From Bradyrhizobiaceae bacterium (lineage in GTDB: Bacteria > Pseudomonadota > Alphaproteobacteria > Rhizobiales > Xanthobacteraceae): a stretch of 64,000 bases of DNA. Positions 1-9,729 of this stretch are shown piece after piece. Numbering within the stretch: position 1 is the first letter of the stretch; every line of letters begins with the position of its first letter. A program made the position numbers and the translations under genes. The stretch spans positions 124,001 through 188,000 of the forward strand of contig RXJC01000003.1 in NCBI GenBank assembly GCA_003963435.1, in the 5' to 3' direction. The notes under the pieces were generated by a model. The model did not search any database, was not told the origin of the DNA, and saw only the letters and a list, made by a program, of their open reading frames with translations.

Positions 1-1
1 C

Positions 2-361
2 CATGTTGCTATCGTCGACGACGACGCGTCCACGCGAGTAGCTCTGGCGCGAGCGCTCGCGGCGGACAGTGTCGAGTGCCACACCTATTCCTCAGCTCGG
101 GCCTTCTTAGCGGCGCTGCCCTTTGCAATGCCCGCATGCCTCATACTCGATGTAGATATGCCAGAAATGACAGGTCTCGATTTGCAGCGCGAACTGCTGA
201 GACTGGGAATAAACATTCCGACTATTGTCGTGACCGGAGCCGACGACAAGGCCATCGCGAACAAAGCGGCCTCCCTTGGTGCGGCGGCATTCCTGCCAAA
301 GCCGGTAAGCCGCGAAGTGCTGATTGCGATCATCGCTTCTGTCACGGAGAAACATGCATGA
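2..361 (+). CDS. Response regulator receiver domain protein (5' end outside window)
   Basis: The frame is open from base 2, so the true start lies before the window. The visible 119 residues form one CheY-like receiver domain. An acidic VDDD cluster sits at the N-terminus, the phospho-acceptor Asp is in LILDVDMPEMTGL, and FLPKPV carries the conserved Lys-Pro. The closest style is FixJ-type regulators, but no DNA-binding output domain follows: the frame stops about 13 residues after the receiver domain. It is therefore either a stand-alone receiver or a truncated FixJ-like regulator. A decayed gene begins some 80 bases downstream. The family is clear; the signal is unknown. Confidence 0.85.
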   Translation, partial: HVAIVDDDASTRVALARALAADSVECHTYSSARAFLAALPFAMPACLILDVDMPEMTGLDLQRELLRLGINIPTIVVTGADDKAIANKAASLGAAAFLPKPVSREVLIAIIASVTEKHA

Positions 362-439
362 CTGCGCGCGAGGAAATCGTTGGCGCGGCCGATATTCCAC
401 GAGGAGATCGACCCACAGCGGGGGTCCAAGCAGCGCAGT

Positions 440-1094
440 AGTCTCAGCGCAATCGCAGGATTTCTGTTCGATGTCGGTAGCGGGCGCTTTACCCCCTCGC
501 CTCGGAGCAGGCGACTCTCCGCACTTTCGAAAGCACGGGAGACCGCGAAGCGGCTGGAAGGTCCGATCGAGGTCGCGCGCGAGAACGCCCTCACGCACAC
601 CGAATTCCAAGCTTGGCTCCGGGACCTAGGCTTGTCCCTCGGGTACAAGATCTGGATCGCCGCAGACGATAGAGGGCGGGCCCACGACGGTGCGACGTTG
701 GCCGCCGGGTGCCTTGATCATCTTCCGCCGTTCGTCGAAGACGCCGCCAGCGCGGAGTCGATTCGATTGATCGACGCACTCTGGATTGACGGCGCGAGCA
801 GCTGCGTGTCAGCCGCCTTCGAGGTCGAGCCGACGTTCATCTACTCCGGCATCGTTCGCATGCTCGATCTTGCGCTGAGCAGAGACCTGCATGCGCGGGG
901 AGGACTGTTTCTGGTCGCTCCTGACGGCAGGGAGGAGGAGGTGCGAAACTAGCTTCGCCGGTCTGACTTCAGTCGTGTGGCAGACCTGCAGGTGCGTTTC
1001 TTGCTTTACGGTGAACTGGGAGCGCAACAAGGACGCGATCGCCCGTTTCGAAACGGGAATGAAGGGTATTCAGGGCATCGCGCGCCTGCTCTAA
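440..1094 (+). pseudogene. Decayed C-terminal copy of the nuclease-like gene at 40521-41816
   Basis: The translation from about 440 matches the C-terminal half of the intact protein at 40521-41816, starting at IAGFLFDVG and running through ALTHTEFQAWLRDLG. An in-frame TAG at 950-952 falls where the intact copy reads on with QLRRPAF. A frameshift near 1018 then moves the tail (ERNKDAIARF to GIARLL) into another frame, ending at 1094. The N-terminal half is absent. The conserved stretch EVEHTTSIYSG has become EVEPTFIYSG. This is a 5'-truncated, stop- and frameshift-bearing relic, and it still lies upstream of, and convergent to, a copA relic as in the intact locus. Confidence 0.85.
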
Positions 1095-1191
1095 GCGGCG
1101 CGCGTCGGCCTCGTCCGCCTCCATCGCTTTCAGCCCGCATCTGCCGTACTTAGCGCGGGAAGCAAAGTCTTAAGGTGTCCCCCATTCTCAC

Positions 1192-1596
1192 TTAGTGCTT
1201 CATGCTTCGTCCCGCCTCCTCACAGGCGCTCATGCATCGGCGGCACGCTTCTCCGCAGATTCGGCAGTGCTCATGCATCTGGGCGTGCTTTTCGCATTCC
1301 TCGGCGCAAAGCCGACACGCAGCAGCACAGGCGTCCAGCATCCTCCGGATCATCTCTTCGTCCGAACCGGTACGTCTGGTAGCGATCCGTCCCGTGATGT
1401 TGCAAATGTCGGCACAATCCAGGTTCAGCCGGATGCATTGGGTCAGCGATGTCACCTTCTCCTCGCCCAGGCACGCGTCAGCGCAGGACGTACATGCCTG
1501 CGCGCAGGAATAGCACTCCTCGATGCAGCGGATGAGCGCGTCATTCGTCTCTCCGCGAACGCGAGGGTGCGTGCTGATCATCTGATGTACATGCAT
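1192..1596 (-). CDS. Four-helix-bundle copper-binding protein (DUF326, Csp-like)
   Basis: About 134 residues, rich in Cys spaced as in copper-storage four-helix proteins: CIEECYSCAQACTSCADAC, CADICNITG, then CRLCAEECEKH and CRICGEACRRC. Proteins of this family bind many Cu(I) ions through inward-facing Cys residues. No signal peptide is visible with the chosen start, so it is probably cytosolic. I chose the ATG at 1596 because GGAG lies six bases upstream; an open frame extends to 1683 without a comparable ribosome site. The gene sits between two decayed genes that are adjacent in the intact locus at 41.8 kb, so it may have been inserted there. A relic of the same family lies near 7.25 kb. 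Confidence 0.85.
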   Translation of the reverse strand: MHVHQMISTHPRVRGETNDALIRCIEECYSCAQACTSCADACLGEEKVTSLTQCIRLNLDCADICNITGRIATRRTGSDEEMIRRMLDACAAACRLCAEECEKHAQMHEHCRICGEACRRCMSACEEAGRSMKH

Positions 1597-1776
1597 TGGG
1601 AACTCCAAGAGCTGTGGACCAAAGCACACCAATTCCCGAGGAGCGGTAAGGTTCTTATGGGCAAATGGTTGGGAAATATTCACCGCGTCGTCCTTAGGGT
1701 GCCTGTGTCGCAGACTGAGGAACCATGATTGGCTGGCCGCTTTGTGGAAACGGATGTCGTTTTGGAAGGAGATGCG

Positions 1777-2073
1777 TTGTCAGCCGAGCGAACCAAGCCC
1801 ACTCTTCACGATTTCGAGATTCCCGCGGACGGTTATGCCATCCTGGTAACTTGGCCTGAACTACGAGATGGGAAGCACGTGCAGGAGGTCTGGTACGCGC
1901 ATCAGGGCGATCAACTCGAGGCTGTGAAAGCCGTACAGGAGGCGTGCGGAGCGCTGAATGATGCCAAGGTAGAGCTTCTTGGCAGCCTCTCCGCGTCCAG
2001 TTTGTTCGCGCACGGTGTTCCCAAGGGACGCGTGCGGCGGGCCACGCATTCCCCGATCACATCGTCTCCCTGA
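1777..2073 (+). CDS. Hypothetical protein, about 98 aa
   Basis: A small soluble protein that I do not recognise. The middle reads [17 protein letters not shown] and [17 protein letters not shown], which looks like a folded alpha/beta domain rather than random translation. The TTG at 1777 is preferred because AAGGAG lies seven bases upstream; the frame is open from 1729. It follows the four-helix copper protein on the opposite strand and ends about 100 bases before the copA relic. The C-terminal 20 residues ([14 protein letters not shown]) look like run-on, so the original 3' end may have been lost. Confidence 0.5.
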   Translation: MSAERTKPTLHDFEIPADGYAILVTWPELRDGKHVQEVWYAHQGDQLEAVKAVQEACGALNDAKVELLGSLSASSLFAHGVPKGRVRRATHSPITSSP

Positions 2074-2178
2074 CCAATTCCGACAGCAACCAGCGGGGCC
2101 AATTTCGCGATGCCGGCCTTGCGGTCATGCTCCGAATGCGGAACGCAAGCCAAAGCCAACGGCGCGCATGCTCCGACG

Positions 2179-3355
2179 TCAGATCCGCACCGTTCGCAGC
2201 CGCAGCGCGTTGCCAACCACGCTGGCGGTGGAGAGGGCCATCGCAGCCGCAGTAACGATCGACGACAGCAGCAATCCAAGCGTCGGGTAGAGCACGCCGG
2301 CCGCGATCGCGACTCCTGCCGCGTTGTAGGCGAACGCAAAGAAGAGGTTCTGTCTTATGTTCCTCATGGTGGCCTGCGATAGCCTCCGCGCCCGCACGAG
2401 GCCGGTGAGGCTCCCTTGAGCAGGGTGTCTCCGGCGCTCTCCATTGCCACGTCCGTGCCCGACCCATCGCGATACCATCTTCGGCGGCCGCAAATGCCGG
2501 CGCATCATTGACGCCGGCGCCCGCCGTTGCGACTTTTCGACCCTCCTTCTGTAGCTTGGAGACAACCGCGCTCTTTTGGTCAGGCAGAACCTCGGCTTCC
2601 ACATGCGGGATACCAAGCCTCCGCGCCACCGCCTGAGCGGTCGTCCGATTGTCGCCGGTGAGCATGATGACCCTGACCCCTTTGACGGCTAGTTCGCGCA
2701 GCGCCTCGGGCAGTTGGCTGCTTAACCGGGTCGGCAATGGCCAAGATGCCTGCGAGGCTGCCATCGATGGCCATGTTGATGACGGTTGCGCCTTCGCCAC
2801 GCTGGCGTTCGGCTTCCGCTTCCAGCGAGGAGGTGTCGACGCCCCGCGAGTACAGGAACGTCGCGTTTCCGAGAAGCACCTCGTTGCCTTCGACGGTTCC
2901 GAGGGGCCCCTTGCCGACTGGCGAGTCGAAATCCTTAACGTCGGTCGTCTGGATACTGCGATCCCTGGCCGCGCTGACGATCGCATCCGCCAACGGATGC
3001 TCGCTCGCGCGCTCGACGCTTGCAGCGCGCCTCAACACGGTTGCCCCCGAGTACTCGTTTGTGGGTACTTCTGCGACAACCTTTGGCCTGCCCTCTGTCA
3101 GCGTACCGACCTTGTCGACCACGAGCGTGTCAATCTTCTCCATGCGGTCCAGCGCCTCGCGTTCTTGATAAGGACGCCCGCATGTGCACCGCGCCCCACG
3201 CCCACCATGATCGACATTGGCGCCGCCAGGCCGAGCGCGCACGGATAGGCGATAATGAGAACGCTGCCGCTGCCACCAGGCCGAACGCGAGTCGTGGCTC
3301 CGGCCCGTAAACGGCCCAAGCGGCGAACGCCACAAACGCGACCATGGCGGACTCT
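2179..3355 (-). pseudogene. copA: copA-type copper P1B-ATPase relic
   Basis: Fragments in several minus frames align end to end with the intact ATPase at 41821-44232, from its sixth transmembrane region ([15 protein letters not shown]) to the C-terminus ([14 protein letters not shown]). At least four frameshifts are needed: near 3280, 3160, 2730 and 2420. Key residues have also decayed: the membrane motif CPC reads YPC, the phosphorylation motif DKTGT reads DKVGT, and GDGVNDAP reads GAGVNDAP. The N-terminal metal-binding, actuator and first membrane segments are missing upstream of about 3355. It cannot encode a working pump. Confidence 0.9.
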
Positions 3356-3804
3356 ATCTGCGCAGTTCGAAGCCAACAGGCCGACGGAAGACTTAATTGG
3401 CTTCCACGTCCAATTTGCCGGCGTCGTTTGCTAATGCTGCTGCCGGCGTTTGTCGAATCCCAGCAGGGGCCCGGTCGTCGGGTCCGGCGGCGGTGCCCGC
3501 CGATCATAGGCCGGATTTCCTGCCGGCAGAGCGGTCGACCGCAGCGGGCCAAGGCCTGCCAAGGAGGGCATGATCGAATCGTGCAAACGCCGCCGCTCGA
3601 GGGACCGGGCTATCGGCGGACCTGTTTGACAGGCGCGCTTCAAGCACAATATCGCCGATCAACCTACGTTAATCGGCCGCTCTTCCCGGGGTGCGGCTTG
3701 GACAGAACTAGGAACAAAGCTCCGGCGCGGGGGTTCGAAAGACCGGCAGAGCGTGGCCCGACGGGCCGATCGCTTTTCGTCGGGTTCGAACCGGGAGCAA
3801 CCAA
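3356..3804. other. Intergenic stretch without a convincing gene
   Basis: This stretch of about 450 bases lies between the copA relic and the first RTX-like gene. Short open frames exist on both strands, but none has a good ribosome site or a recognisable product. The last 110 bases resemble the sequence just upstream of the second RTX-like gene (19625-19733), so that part is probably the shared leader or promoter of the paralogs. Confidence 0.5.
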
Positions 3805-5247
3805 ATGAGCAGGCGTTTCGAGGATCGGCATCATCACTCCGGAGACGACATTACCGTCCAGACCTTCGACGACTACCTCCTCTTCATCGGCGACCATCAT
3901 TCGGACCGGTTGACGGGTGCCGACGAACAGATGAACATAGCCTTCGGCCGCGCCGGGAACGACCACCTCGTCGGTGGAGCGATGGACGACGATCTCATCG
4001 GCGGTTCCGGCAACGACCGTCTGATCGGCGGCGAAGGAAGCGACCATCTCGTCGGCGGCGCCGGCAACGACCAGCTGGTGGGTGGCGGCCAGGCCGACAC
4101 GCTGATGGGCGGCGACGGCAACGACGTGCTGGATGAGGGAGGCGGCCACGGCGATCTCGACGGCGGGCGCGGCAACGACGTTCTGACCGGCGGCCCGGGC
4201 GCCGACGCGTTCATGATCTCTCCGGACAGCGGCAACGACGTCATCACCGACTTCCGCGCTGGCGTCGGGATGTTCGACCATCTCGCCGTCATGGACATCG
4301 AGCCCGAGCAGTTCCGCTTCAAGGACACGCAGGACGGCGTCCTAATCAGTTGGGACACGAACAAGGGCGACGGGTCGGTCTTGCTCGAAGGCGTGTTCAA
4401 GGCGGATCTCGCGCAGGACGACTTCATGTTCGTCGACGACCGCCACCTGATTGACCCGGCGAGCGCCCACGCGGACCGCGTCACCGCCGAGCACTTCGTC
4501 AAGGACGAGGGCAGCGAGAGCGCGCCGACGACGGCAGGCGAGACCCCCTCGCAATTCCAGCGCTCCGTCGACGGCAATCTCATCAAATACGGCAGCGATG
4601 GACAGAACGACGTCTTCCAGGCCACGGCCAAGAACGACTTCTACTTCGGTCTGGGAGGCGACGACCATCTGTACGGCGGAAGAGGCGACGACCACCTTGC
4701 GGGAGATGCCGGCAACGATGTTCTGGGCGGCGGAGACGGGCGGGACGATCTCCGCGGCGGCGACGGGAACGACCAGCTCTACGGCGCAGCCATGGCCGAC
4801 AACCTGATGGGCGGAGCGGGCAACGATTATCTCAGCGCCGGCGCCGGGCACGACATGCTCGAAGGCGGGGCAGGAAACGACGTCTACAACGGCGGCGACG
4901 GCGCCGACGCTTTCATGGTCTCGCACGGCAGCGGCAACGACGTCGTGGTGGCGGGTTTCGACCCGGGGCCGGGCGCGTTCGACCACATCGCGTTCATGGA
5001 CATTCTCCCCAATGAGGTAAGTGTCACCGATTCGCTATCCCCGCACGGCGACGGTCACACCGGCGTCCTGGTAAACTGGAGCGACGGCTCGATCTTTCTG
5101 GAAGGCATCCAAAAAAGCCAGTTGGCCCAGGACGACTTCATGTTCAACGCCGTCGAGGGTGGGGCTTTCGTACCCGACCCCTCGATCAGCACCGAAGGCA
5201 GCGAAATGATCTTCCAGGGAACCCACACCGAGTGGCATCTGGTCTAG
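3805..5247 (+). CDS. RTX-like calcium-binding repeat protein, copy 1
   Basis: 480 residues with two similar halves. Each half carries a run of glycine/aspartate nonapeptides of the GGxGxDxL type (about residues 45-130 and 275-365). Each run is followed by a GADAFM-SGNDV module and a segment ending in LAQDDFMF. Such repeats fold as calcium-binding parallel beta-rolls in proteins exported by type I systems. No N-terminal signal peptide is seen, which fits type I export, but no type I transporter genes lie in the window. The start ATG follows GGGAGC. A close paralog with related upstream sequence lies at 19734-21176. A frameshifted DUF305 gene follows. The role is unknown; there is no enzymatic domain. 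Confidence 0.85.
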   Translation: MSRRFEDRHHHSGDDITVQTFDDYLLFIGDHHSDRLTGADEQMNIAFGRAGNDHLVGGAMDDDLIGGSGNDRLIGGEGSDHLVGGAGNDQLVGGGQADTLMGGDGNDVLDEGGGHGDLDGGRGNDVLTGGPGADAFMISPDSGNDVITDFRAGVGMFDHLAVMDIEPEQFRFKDTQDGVLISWDTNKGDGSVLLEGVFKADLAQDDFMFVDDRHLIDPASAHADRVTAEHFVKDEGSESAPTTAGETPSQFQRSVDGNLIKYGSDGQNDVFQATAKNDFYFGLGGDDHLYGGRGDDHLAGDAGNDVLGGGDGRDDLRGGDGNDQLYGAAMADNLMGGAGNDYLSAGAGHDMLEGGAGNDVYNGGDGADAFMVSHGSGNDVVVAGFDPGPGAFDHIAFMDILPNEVSVTDSLSPHGDGHTGVLVNWSDGSIFLEGIQKSQLAQDDFMFNAVEGGAFVPDPSISTEGSEMIFQGTHTEWHLV

Positions 5248-5364
5248 GAGCGCCGACCGCTCGAAACGGCGCTGAAGTAGGCACCGGATTTCACCGTCTT
5301 GCCGCCAGTCGAACGAGATCAAACGGGTGGATGATCGCGTCCCTCGCAATCCACAGAAGGATCA

Positions 5365-5858
5365 GTGAATGTCCTAGGCCGCTTCGCCGCGATGATAGCC
5401 ACCACCACAGTGATCATGTTCGGACTGATGTACCTGAACACGTTCGCTACGGATTACGTCTGGTACAGCCAGACCCGCACCTGGATGGCGCTCCTCATGG
5501 GCGCGGTGATGGCCATCATCATGCTGGGCTTCATGTGGGGCATGTACAAGAACCGCGCGGCCAATCTGGGCACGTGACCACGAGCGCCCTCCTTTTCGCA
5601 GGCGCGCTGTGGCTGGTGCGCAGCCAGCAGACCGTCGCGGACGTCTCCTACAGGAAAGCGATGATTCCGCACCATTCGATCGCGATCCTGACCAGCGAGC
5701 GGTTGCACATCAGGGATCCGCGCGTCCGAAAGCTGGCGGACGGGATCATCGAAGCGCAGGTCAGGGAGATCGGCGAGATGAAGAACTTGATCGCCGAACT
5801 CGAGCAGAAACCGGTCCCGGACGATGCGAAGGATCTGCCGCCGCGCGCGCCGCAGTAG
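5365..5858 (+). pseudogene. DUF305 membrane-anchored protein, frameshifted
   Basis: The first frame (5365-5577, GTG start after AGAAGG) encodes two membrane helices, with YLNTFATDYVWYSQTRTWMA between them and FMWGMYKN at the end. The second frame continues at about 5575 with LLFAGALWLVRSQQTV, then the DUF305 hallmark MIPHHSIAILTSER and EIGEMKNLIAEL, to the stop at 5858. Together they give the normal order for this family (two or three helices, then a periplasmic His/Met metal-binding helix pair), so one frameshift near 5574 breaks the gene. A sequencing error cannot be excluded. DUF305 proteins commonly sit in copper clusters; a soluble relative is at 21417. Confidence 0.75.
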
Positions 5859-6014
5859 GGGTTTGCTCGGTTCGGGCCATGGACCAAGCGCGGCGCGAGC
5901 GTCAGCCAAACTGCAGACTTGCCTAAAGCCTCGTCAAGTTTGTCATGCCACCATCATCGAAACGCCCTCGCTTACAGTTGTTCGGGAGCTGCACAACCGC
6001 CGTTCCATGACCGA

Positions 6015-6870
6015 TCAATAGGGAAAGCTCAACGTGTGCTGTATACCCAAGACAGCACGGAACGTTTCTGATGAATTCGCGAACCCAACTCCGAAGCTTC
6101 CAGACACGACGGTCTGGGGAGTTAATTGATATCGTGCGCCAATTTCGGCCATGTTGGTGACGTCTCCGAGCCGTCGGGCCGTTTCGCCATACACGTCTGC
6201 GACTATGACGAGATCATTGATCACCGGCTGACTGTAGCCCAAGCCTACCCGATACCGATCGCTCCGTTCGCCCATCGTGCCCGGGCAGAGGGTCATGATT
6301 GTGGAACCATGACGCGTTGAAATGTATTCGACGTGGCACGTAGCTGAAAGGCGAATAGCCGCCCAAGTCGAAGGTGCCGATGGGTTTCGTAGCCAAGAAC
6401 TTGAGTTCTGTCTCGGTACCGCCCGCATCGCGGCCGTACGGCTTCGTCACTCCGGCGGCGACGGACAGCGCCGGAACCCAAATGCTCTCACTGTTAAAAT
6501 TGTAGAGCCCCTGGACGCGGACGTCCCCCTGGCGGTTTCGCTGGCATCGCGAACCGGTAGGGTGCCTCATCTTGATCTGCGCATTGGGAAAGATTCGGTA
6601 CTCGACCCGCGGCACCGTCCAGTACCGATTCTTTCCCTCCACGTCCCGAGTCCGGTCGTACCTGAAATAGGTCCGGGCCTCGATCGCGCCCTGCTTCAGG
6701 GGGTAAGCATCCTCGACCGTCACCGGGATGCCATCCTCGAGGTTAATGAGTGGGCGGCAGAGCTACGCGGGTCAGGGGGCGTTCGCGGCAGCGACGATCC
6801 GCAGGTCGTCCGTGGTGCGCTCGAGCAAATCGTAACCGCCGCGCTCGAGGCCAATGTCATTGCGCGCTAG
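6015..6870 (-). pseudogene. Outer-membrane channel/transporter-type protein relic
   Basis: Two minus frames together look like a beta-barrel protein of the phenol-degradation 'transporter' type. The upstream frame contains VTVEDAYPLKQGAIEARTYF, GDVRVQGLYNFNSESIW and KPYGRDAGGTETELKFLA, then breaks near 6290. A second frame continues with GERSDRYRVGLGYSQPV, GARYQLTPQTVV and AVLGIQHTLSFPY. The N-terminal part upstream of 6730 contains stops (near 6755-6770) before RNDIGLERGGYDLLER. The alternating polar/aromatic pattern and terminal aromatic fit an outer-membrane strand. At least one frameshift and two stops mean no intact product. Confidence 0.65.
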
Positions 6871-6989
6871 TCGCCATGCCCATCGAGACGAACCTCCATC
6901 GACTGTTCGCGATCAGGAATTGCGTGCCGAAATACTAGCGATAGGCGGTGGCTGCGCTTCCGGCGCCCGCTCGCAGACCATCAGACAGG

Positions 6990-7215
6990 ATCGGATCGCG
7001 GATCGGCGCTGATGGCCGGTCCCTGCGTCACACCTCGCTACGTCAAGGCACGAGGGGACCACCGTGACGATCGGTCGTGCCCCGAGCGCACCGCCTCCGG
7101 AGGCCGCACCCGACATCCGCGCGACAAAGGCGGCCGGCAGCTGGATTTCGAAGAACCCGAACATCGCCAGCGAAAGGATGACGAGGACCGTGCTGATCAC
7201 GCTAAGCAGGAGCTT
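6990..7215 (-). pseudogene. dsbD-like thiol:disulfide interchange protein fragment
   Basis: A short minus-strand frame reads LSLAMFGFFEIQLPAAF followed by VARMSGAASGGGALGA. This pattern is typical of the membrane core of DsbD/CcdA-type proteins, where LFGFYELQLP-like and RxGG-like segments occur. The flanking frame is unrelated and both ends are broken. It is a relic of roughly 75 codons. The assignment rests on motif memory only. Confidence 0.45.
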
Positions 7216-7290
7216 GTCCCGCAGGAGTAAATGCCATTGCCGTGCTTCTCGCACTCTTCGGCGCAGAGCCGACATGCCGCCGCGCGCTTC
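7215..7290 (-). pseudogene. Fragment of a DUF326 four-helix copper protein
   Basis: About 25 codons contain AACRLCAEECEKH, identical over 13 residues to the intact Cys-rich protein at 1192-1596. Nothing else of the gene remains on either side. It shows that a second copy of this family once lay here and was cut up. Confidence 0.7.
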
Positions 7291-7439
7291 TGCAAAGCGG
7301 CCGCGCCAAGTCTGGAGAGGCTCGTCGCGGAGAATATTGGGGTAAGCCTCATCCATAAGGACTGGCCAATCCTGACCAATGCGTTTTCTACGGCGCTCGC
7401 CTGGCCTTGAGAGCTCTATGGAGGCAGGTACGACATGGT

Positions 7440-8330
7440 TCGCCGCGCGCTGATGGCCATTCCGGAGGCGAGGATCCCGCAGAAGCGGATGCTGGGAGCT
7501 ATGGCCGCTTCGATGGCGTCGAGACGGCGCGTATGATGGGCCGCCTGTATGCGGCGGCACGGCTCTACGTCAACTTCTTCCAGCCGTCGTTCAAGCTGAA
7601 GGAGACGCGTCGCGAAGGGACTAAAGTATCAAGCGCTATCACCTCCCATCGACGCCCTATGAGCGAGCCTTGGCGCATCTCAAGGTGACCGCGGCCGTGA
7701 AGAAATGGCTACGCGATCAGTATCGCTCGCTCGATCCGGTTGCGCTGTTGGCGGAGATTCGCGCGACCCAAGAGGAAATAGGCAATCGCGTTGATCGTCG
7801 TGCCGGACAGGCGCGCGGCCTGCAACCCGCTCACACTAGCATCCTCCCAGCGACCGCGGCGACGTTCGCGAAGACGCTCGGCAAGACCGACAACTCGGCG
7901 AGCCGCGTGTCACACACCGGCGAACTCGTCGGCCCTATAAGACCAGAGTTCGCATGCCGTCCAAGCTCGACCCGCATTGCCACGATCAGGGTTGGCTCGC
8001 TGAGGAGCCGCAGCTAACCGCGCTCGCCATTGTCGGCCGGCTGAGCGATAAATGCTCTGAGGAGTTCGGGCCGAGACAGCATTCTATTGTGCAGCGTCAG
8101 GGTGCTTGGACGGAAGACTGCTAAGCAGTTGGTCGCGGAGAAGCTGCTTGGCGACGCCGCGACTGTGGCCCCGTTGCCCGGGGCTGTGGATGACTCGGGC
8201 TATGCAGGGCCCGACCCGCCCACAGCCCCTCTCCCCGAGCAAGCGGGAAAAGCTACTTGGCGCCACCCATCAGTCGACGTCGCATCGTCATCGGCCACGG
8301 CGCTACCGGGGTAACATCTGCAAGTGAGAC
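7440..8330 (+). pseudogene. Integrase/DDE-type transposase relic (insertion sequence remnant)
   Basis: Successive plus-strand frames carry pieces of an IS transposase of the kind common in Bradyrhizobium. The first reads VETARMMGRLYAAARLYVNFFQPSFKL. After a frame change come YERALAHLKVTAAVKKWLRDQYRSLDPVALLAEIRA and then KTRVRMPSKLDPH. The last piece is LAEEPQLTALAIVGRLS followed by EEFGPRQHSIVQR. Frameshifts near 7540, 7660, 7930 and 8100, plus stops, make it nonfunctional. The 5' half with the first catalytic residues is missing and no clean terminal inverted repeats are seen. The IS family was not determined. Confidence 0.65.
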
Positions 8331-8466
8331 AATACGTACGTACATCTTCTGCAAGGCTATCACGTCGCGTCCGTTCCTCGACGGCGTGACATGAGTGCGA
8401 GGAGACATAGATCGGTTGGCGTCCCGTGGCGGTAAGTGAGTGCTGGCCGGCCGTAAGCCCTGCAAG

Positions 8467-9651
8467 CTAAAGCACCCGAGTGGCGCCAGGGATCTTTAGC
8501 AACGCAGCCGTCGCACCCCAGCTCAATAGCACCGTGAGTACGAAGACGATCAACGCCTTGGCGATCGCTGGCATATCGACGTCGAACAGCCAGTATTGCA
8601 GCCAGAGCACGATCGGGTAGTGCACCAGGAACATGCCGTAGGCCGCCGCCTGCATAGGATCGAGCATGCTCGAGCCCAAGCGTTTGAATCGGAGGAAATA
8701 GGCAAGAATAGCGAACAGGATGGCGGCGCTGAAGGCGGCGAAGAGCAGGCCGTAGATGATCTCATACCAGTCCGGCAGCCACACGGGATTCCCCAAGATC
8801 TCGCGCTTCATGTAGATTAGCACCCACAAGAGGCAATACGGGATCATTGCGGCGATGATCCAAGCCCAATTGCTCTTCGCCAGGCGGCCGTCCGCACTCA
8901 AGAGGCCGCGATCGAAATTCGCCGCACCCACACCGGCACCGATGAAGAAGTAGACGGGATAAAGAAGCACGCGGCTGGATTGTAGAGAGAGCGGCCCGAA
9001 CTCGAACCAGCGGCTCGCACCGAAGTAGACCCGGGCCGGTATATAGACGATGGCGGTCACGATGAGCATGAACACGAAGAACACGGCCGGCCGCTCGTAA
9101 CCGCGCAAGGAAAGGCGATTGATCGGGTCGACCAGCTTCGGTGAGAGCCGATGTAGTGTGCTGGCCGCGAGGTCGAACGCCAACAGGACTGAGATAAACC
9201 AGACCGGTCCACTTGGCCACGGCCCGACGGTCACCGTTGTCCACCAGAAATCAGCAAAGCTTATATGTGGCGCTCGTCGCAGCGCAATGGCGTAATAGGC
9301 GATCGGAATGATGGTAAGTGCGGCGATCGCAAGCGGCAGGCCGAGCCGAAGCAGTCGGTCGCGCAAAAAGATCCATGGTTCTTTGTGGGCCAGGCTTGGC
9401 CAGATGAACAGTCCCGACAGAAAAAAGAACGTCGCCATAAAGAAGCTGTCAGTGGAAAGAATGATCGCGTCAAAGCCGATCCAAGATTTGGGGTCGGTAT
9501 GGCCGAAATAGGTGTAGGCAATAACAGAATGGTGGAGCAGCACCACCAGCGTCAGGAAGCAGCGCAAGCGATCGAGCGCCGGGTTGCGAGCTCTGACCTT
9601 CAGTGCTGTCTGAAGATCGGTGTACCCAGCCGTTTGCGAAATCGTTGTCAT
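8467..9651 (-). CDS. Acyltransferase 3 family membrane protein
   Basis: About 394 residues with ten or so hydrophobic segments. The N-terminal signature of this family is present: LDRLRCFLTLVVLLHHSVIAY, with Arg and a catalytic-type His in the first helix. FFFLSGLF and FLRDRLLRLGLPL follow, and GMFLVHYPIVLWLQY lies near the C-terminus. Such enzymes move acyl groups from acyl-CoA to sugars or other extracytoplasmic acceptors across the inner membrane. The ATG at 9651 (MTTISQ) is preferred over upstream in-frame starts. A FixK/FNR-like box lies about 35 bases upstream, perhaps too close. This is the only clearly intact gene between 6 and 11.3 kb. Its acceptor is unknown. Confidence 0.85.
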   Translation of the reverse strand: MTTISQTAGYTDLQTALKVRARNPALDRLRCFLTLVVLLHHSVIAYTYFGHTDPKSWIGFDAIILSTDSFFMATFFFLSGLFIWPSLAHKEPWIFLRDRLLRLGLPLAIAALTIIPIAYYAIALRRAPHISFADFWWTTVTVGPWPSGPVWFISVLLAFDLAASTLHRLSPKLVDPINRLSLRGYERPAVFFVFMLIVTAIVYIPARVYFGASRWFEFGPLSLQSSRVLLYPVYFFIGAGVGAANFDRGLLSADGRLAKSNWAWIIAAMIPYCLLWVLIYMKREILGNPVWLPDWYEIIYGLLFAAFSAAILFAILAYFLRFKRLGSSMLDPMQAAAYGMFLVHYPIVLWLQYWLFDVDMPAIAKALIVFVLTVLLSWGATAALLKIPGATRVL

Positions 9652-9685
9652 ATTAGTATGATAAGAAGGCTCTGAGCGTGGCTTG

Positions 9686-9699
9686 TTGATCGAGGTCAA
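9686..9699. promoter_or_regulatory. FixK/FNR-type box TTGATCGAGGTCAA
   Basis: TTGA-N6-TCAA with one mismatch, centred about 42 bases upstream of the acyltransferase start (minus strand). A class II promoter would start transcription right at the ATG, so either the true start is downstream or the box acts differently. Confidence 0.35.
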
Positions 9700-9729
9700 C
9701 TGTCGCCGTTGGGTTCCCTCTCGTGTCAT

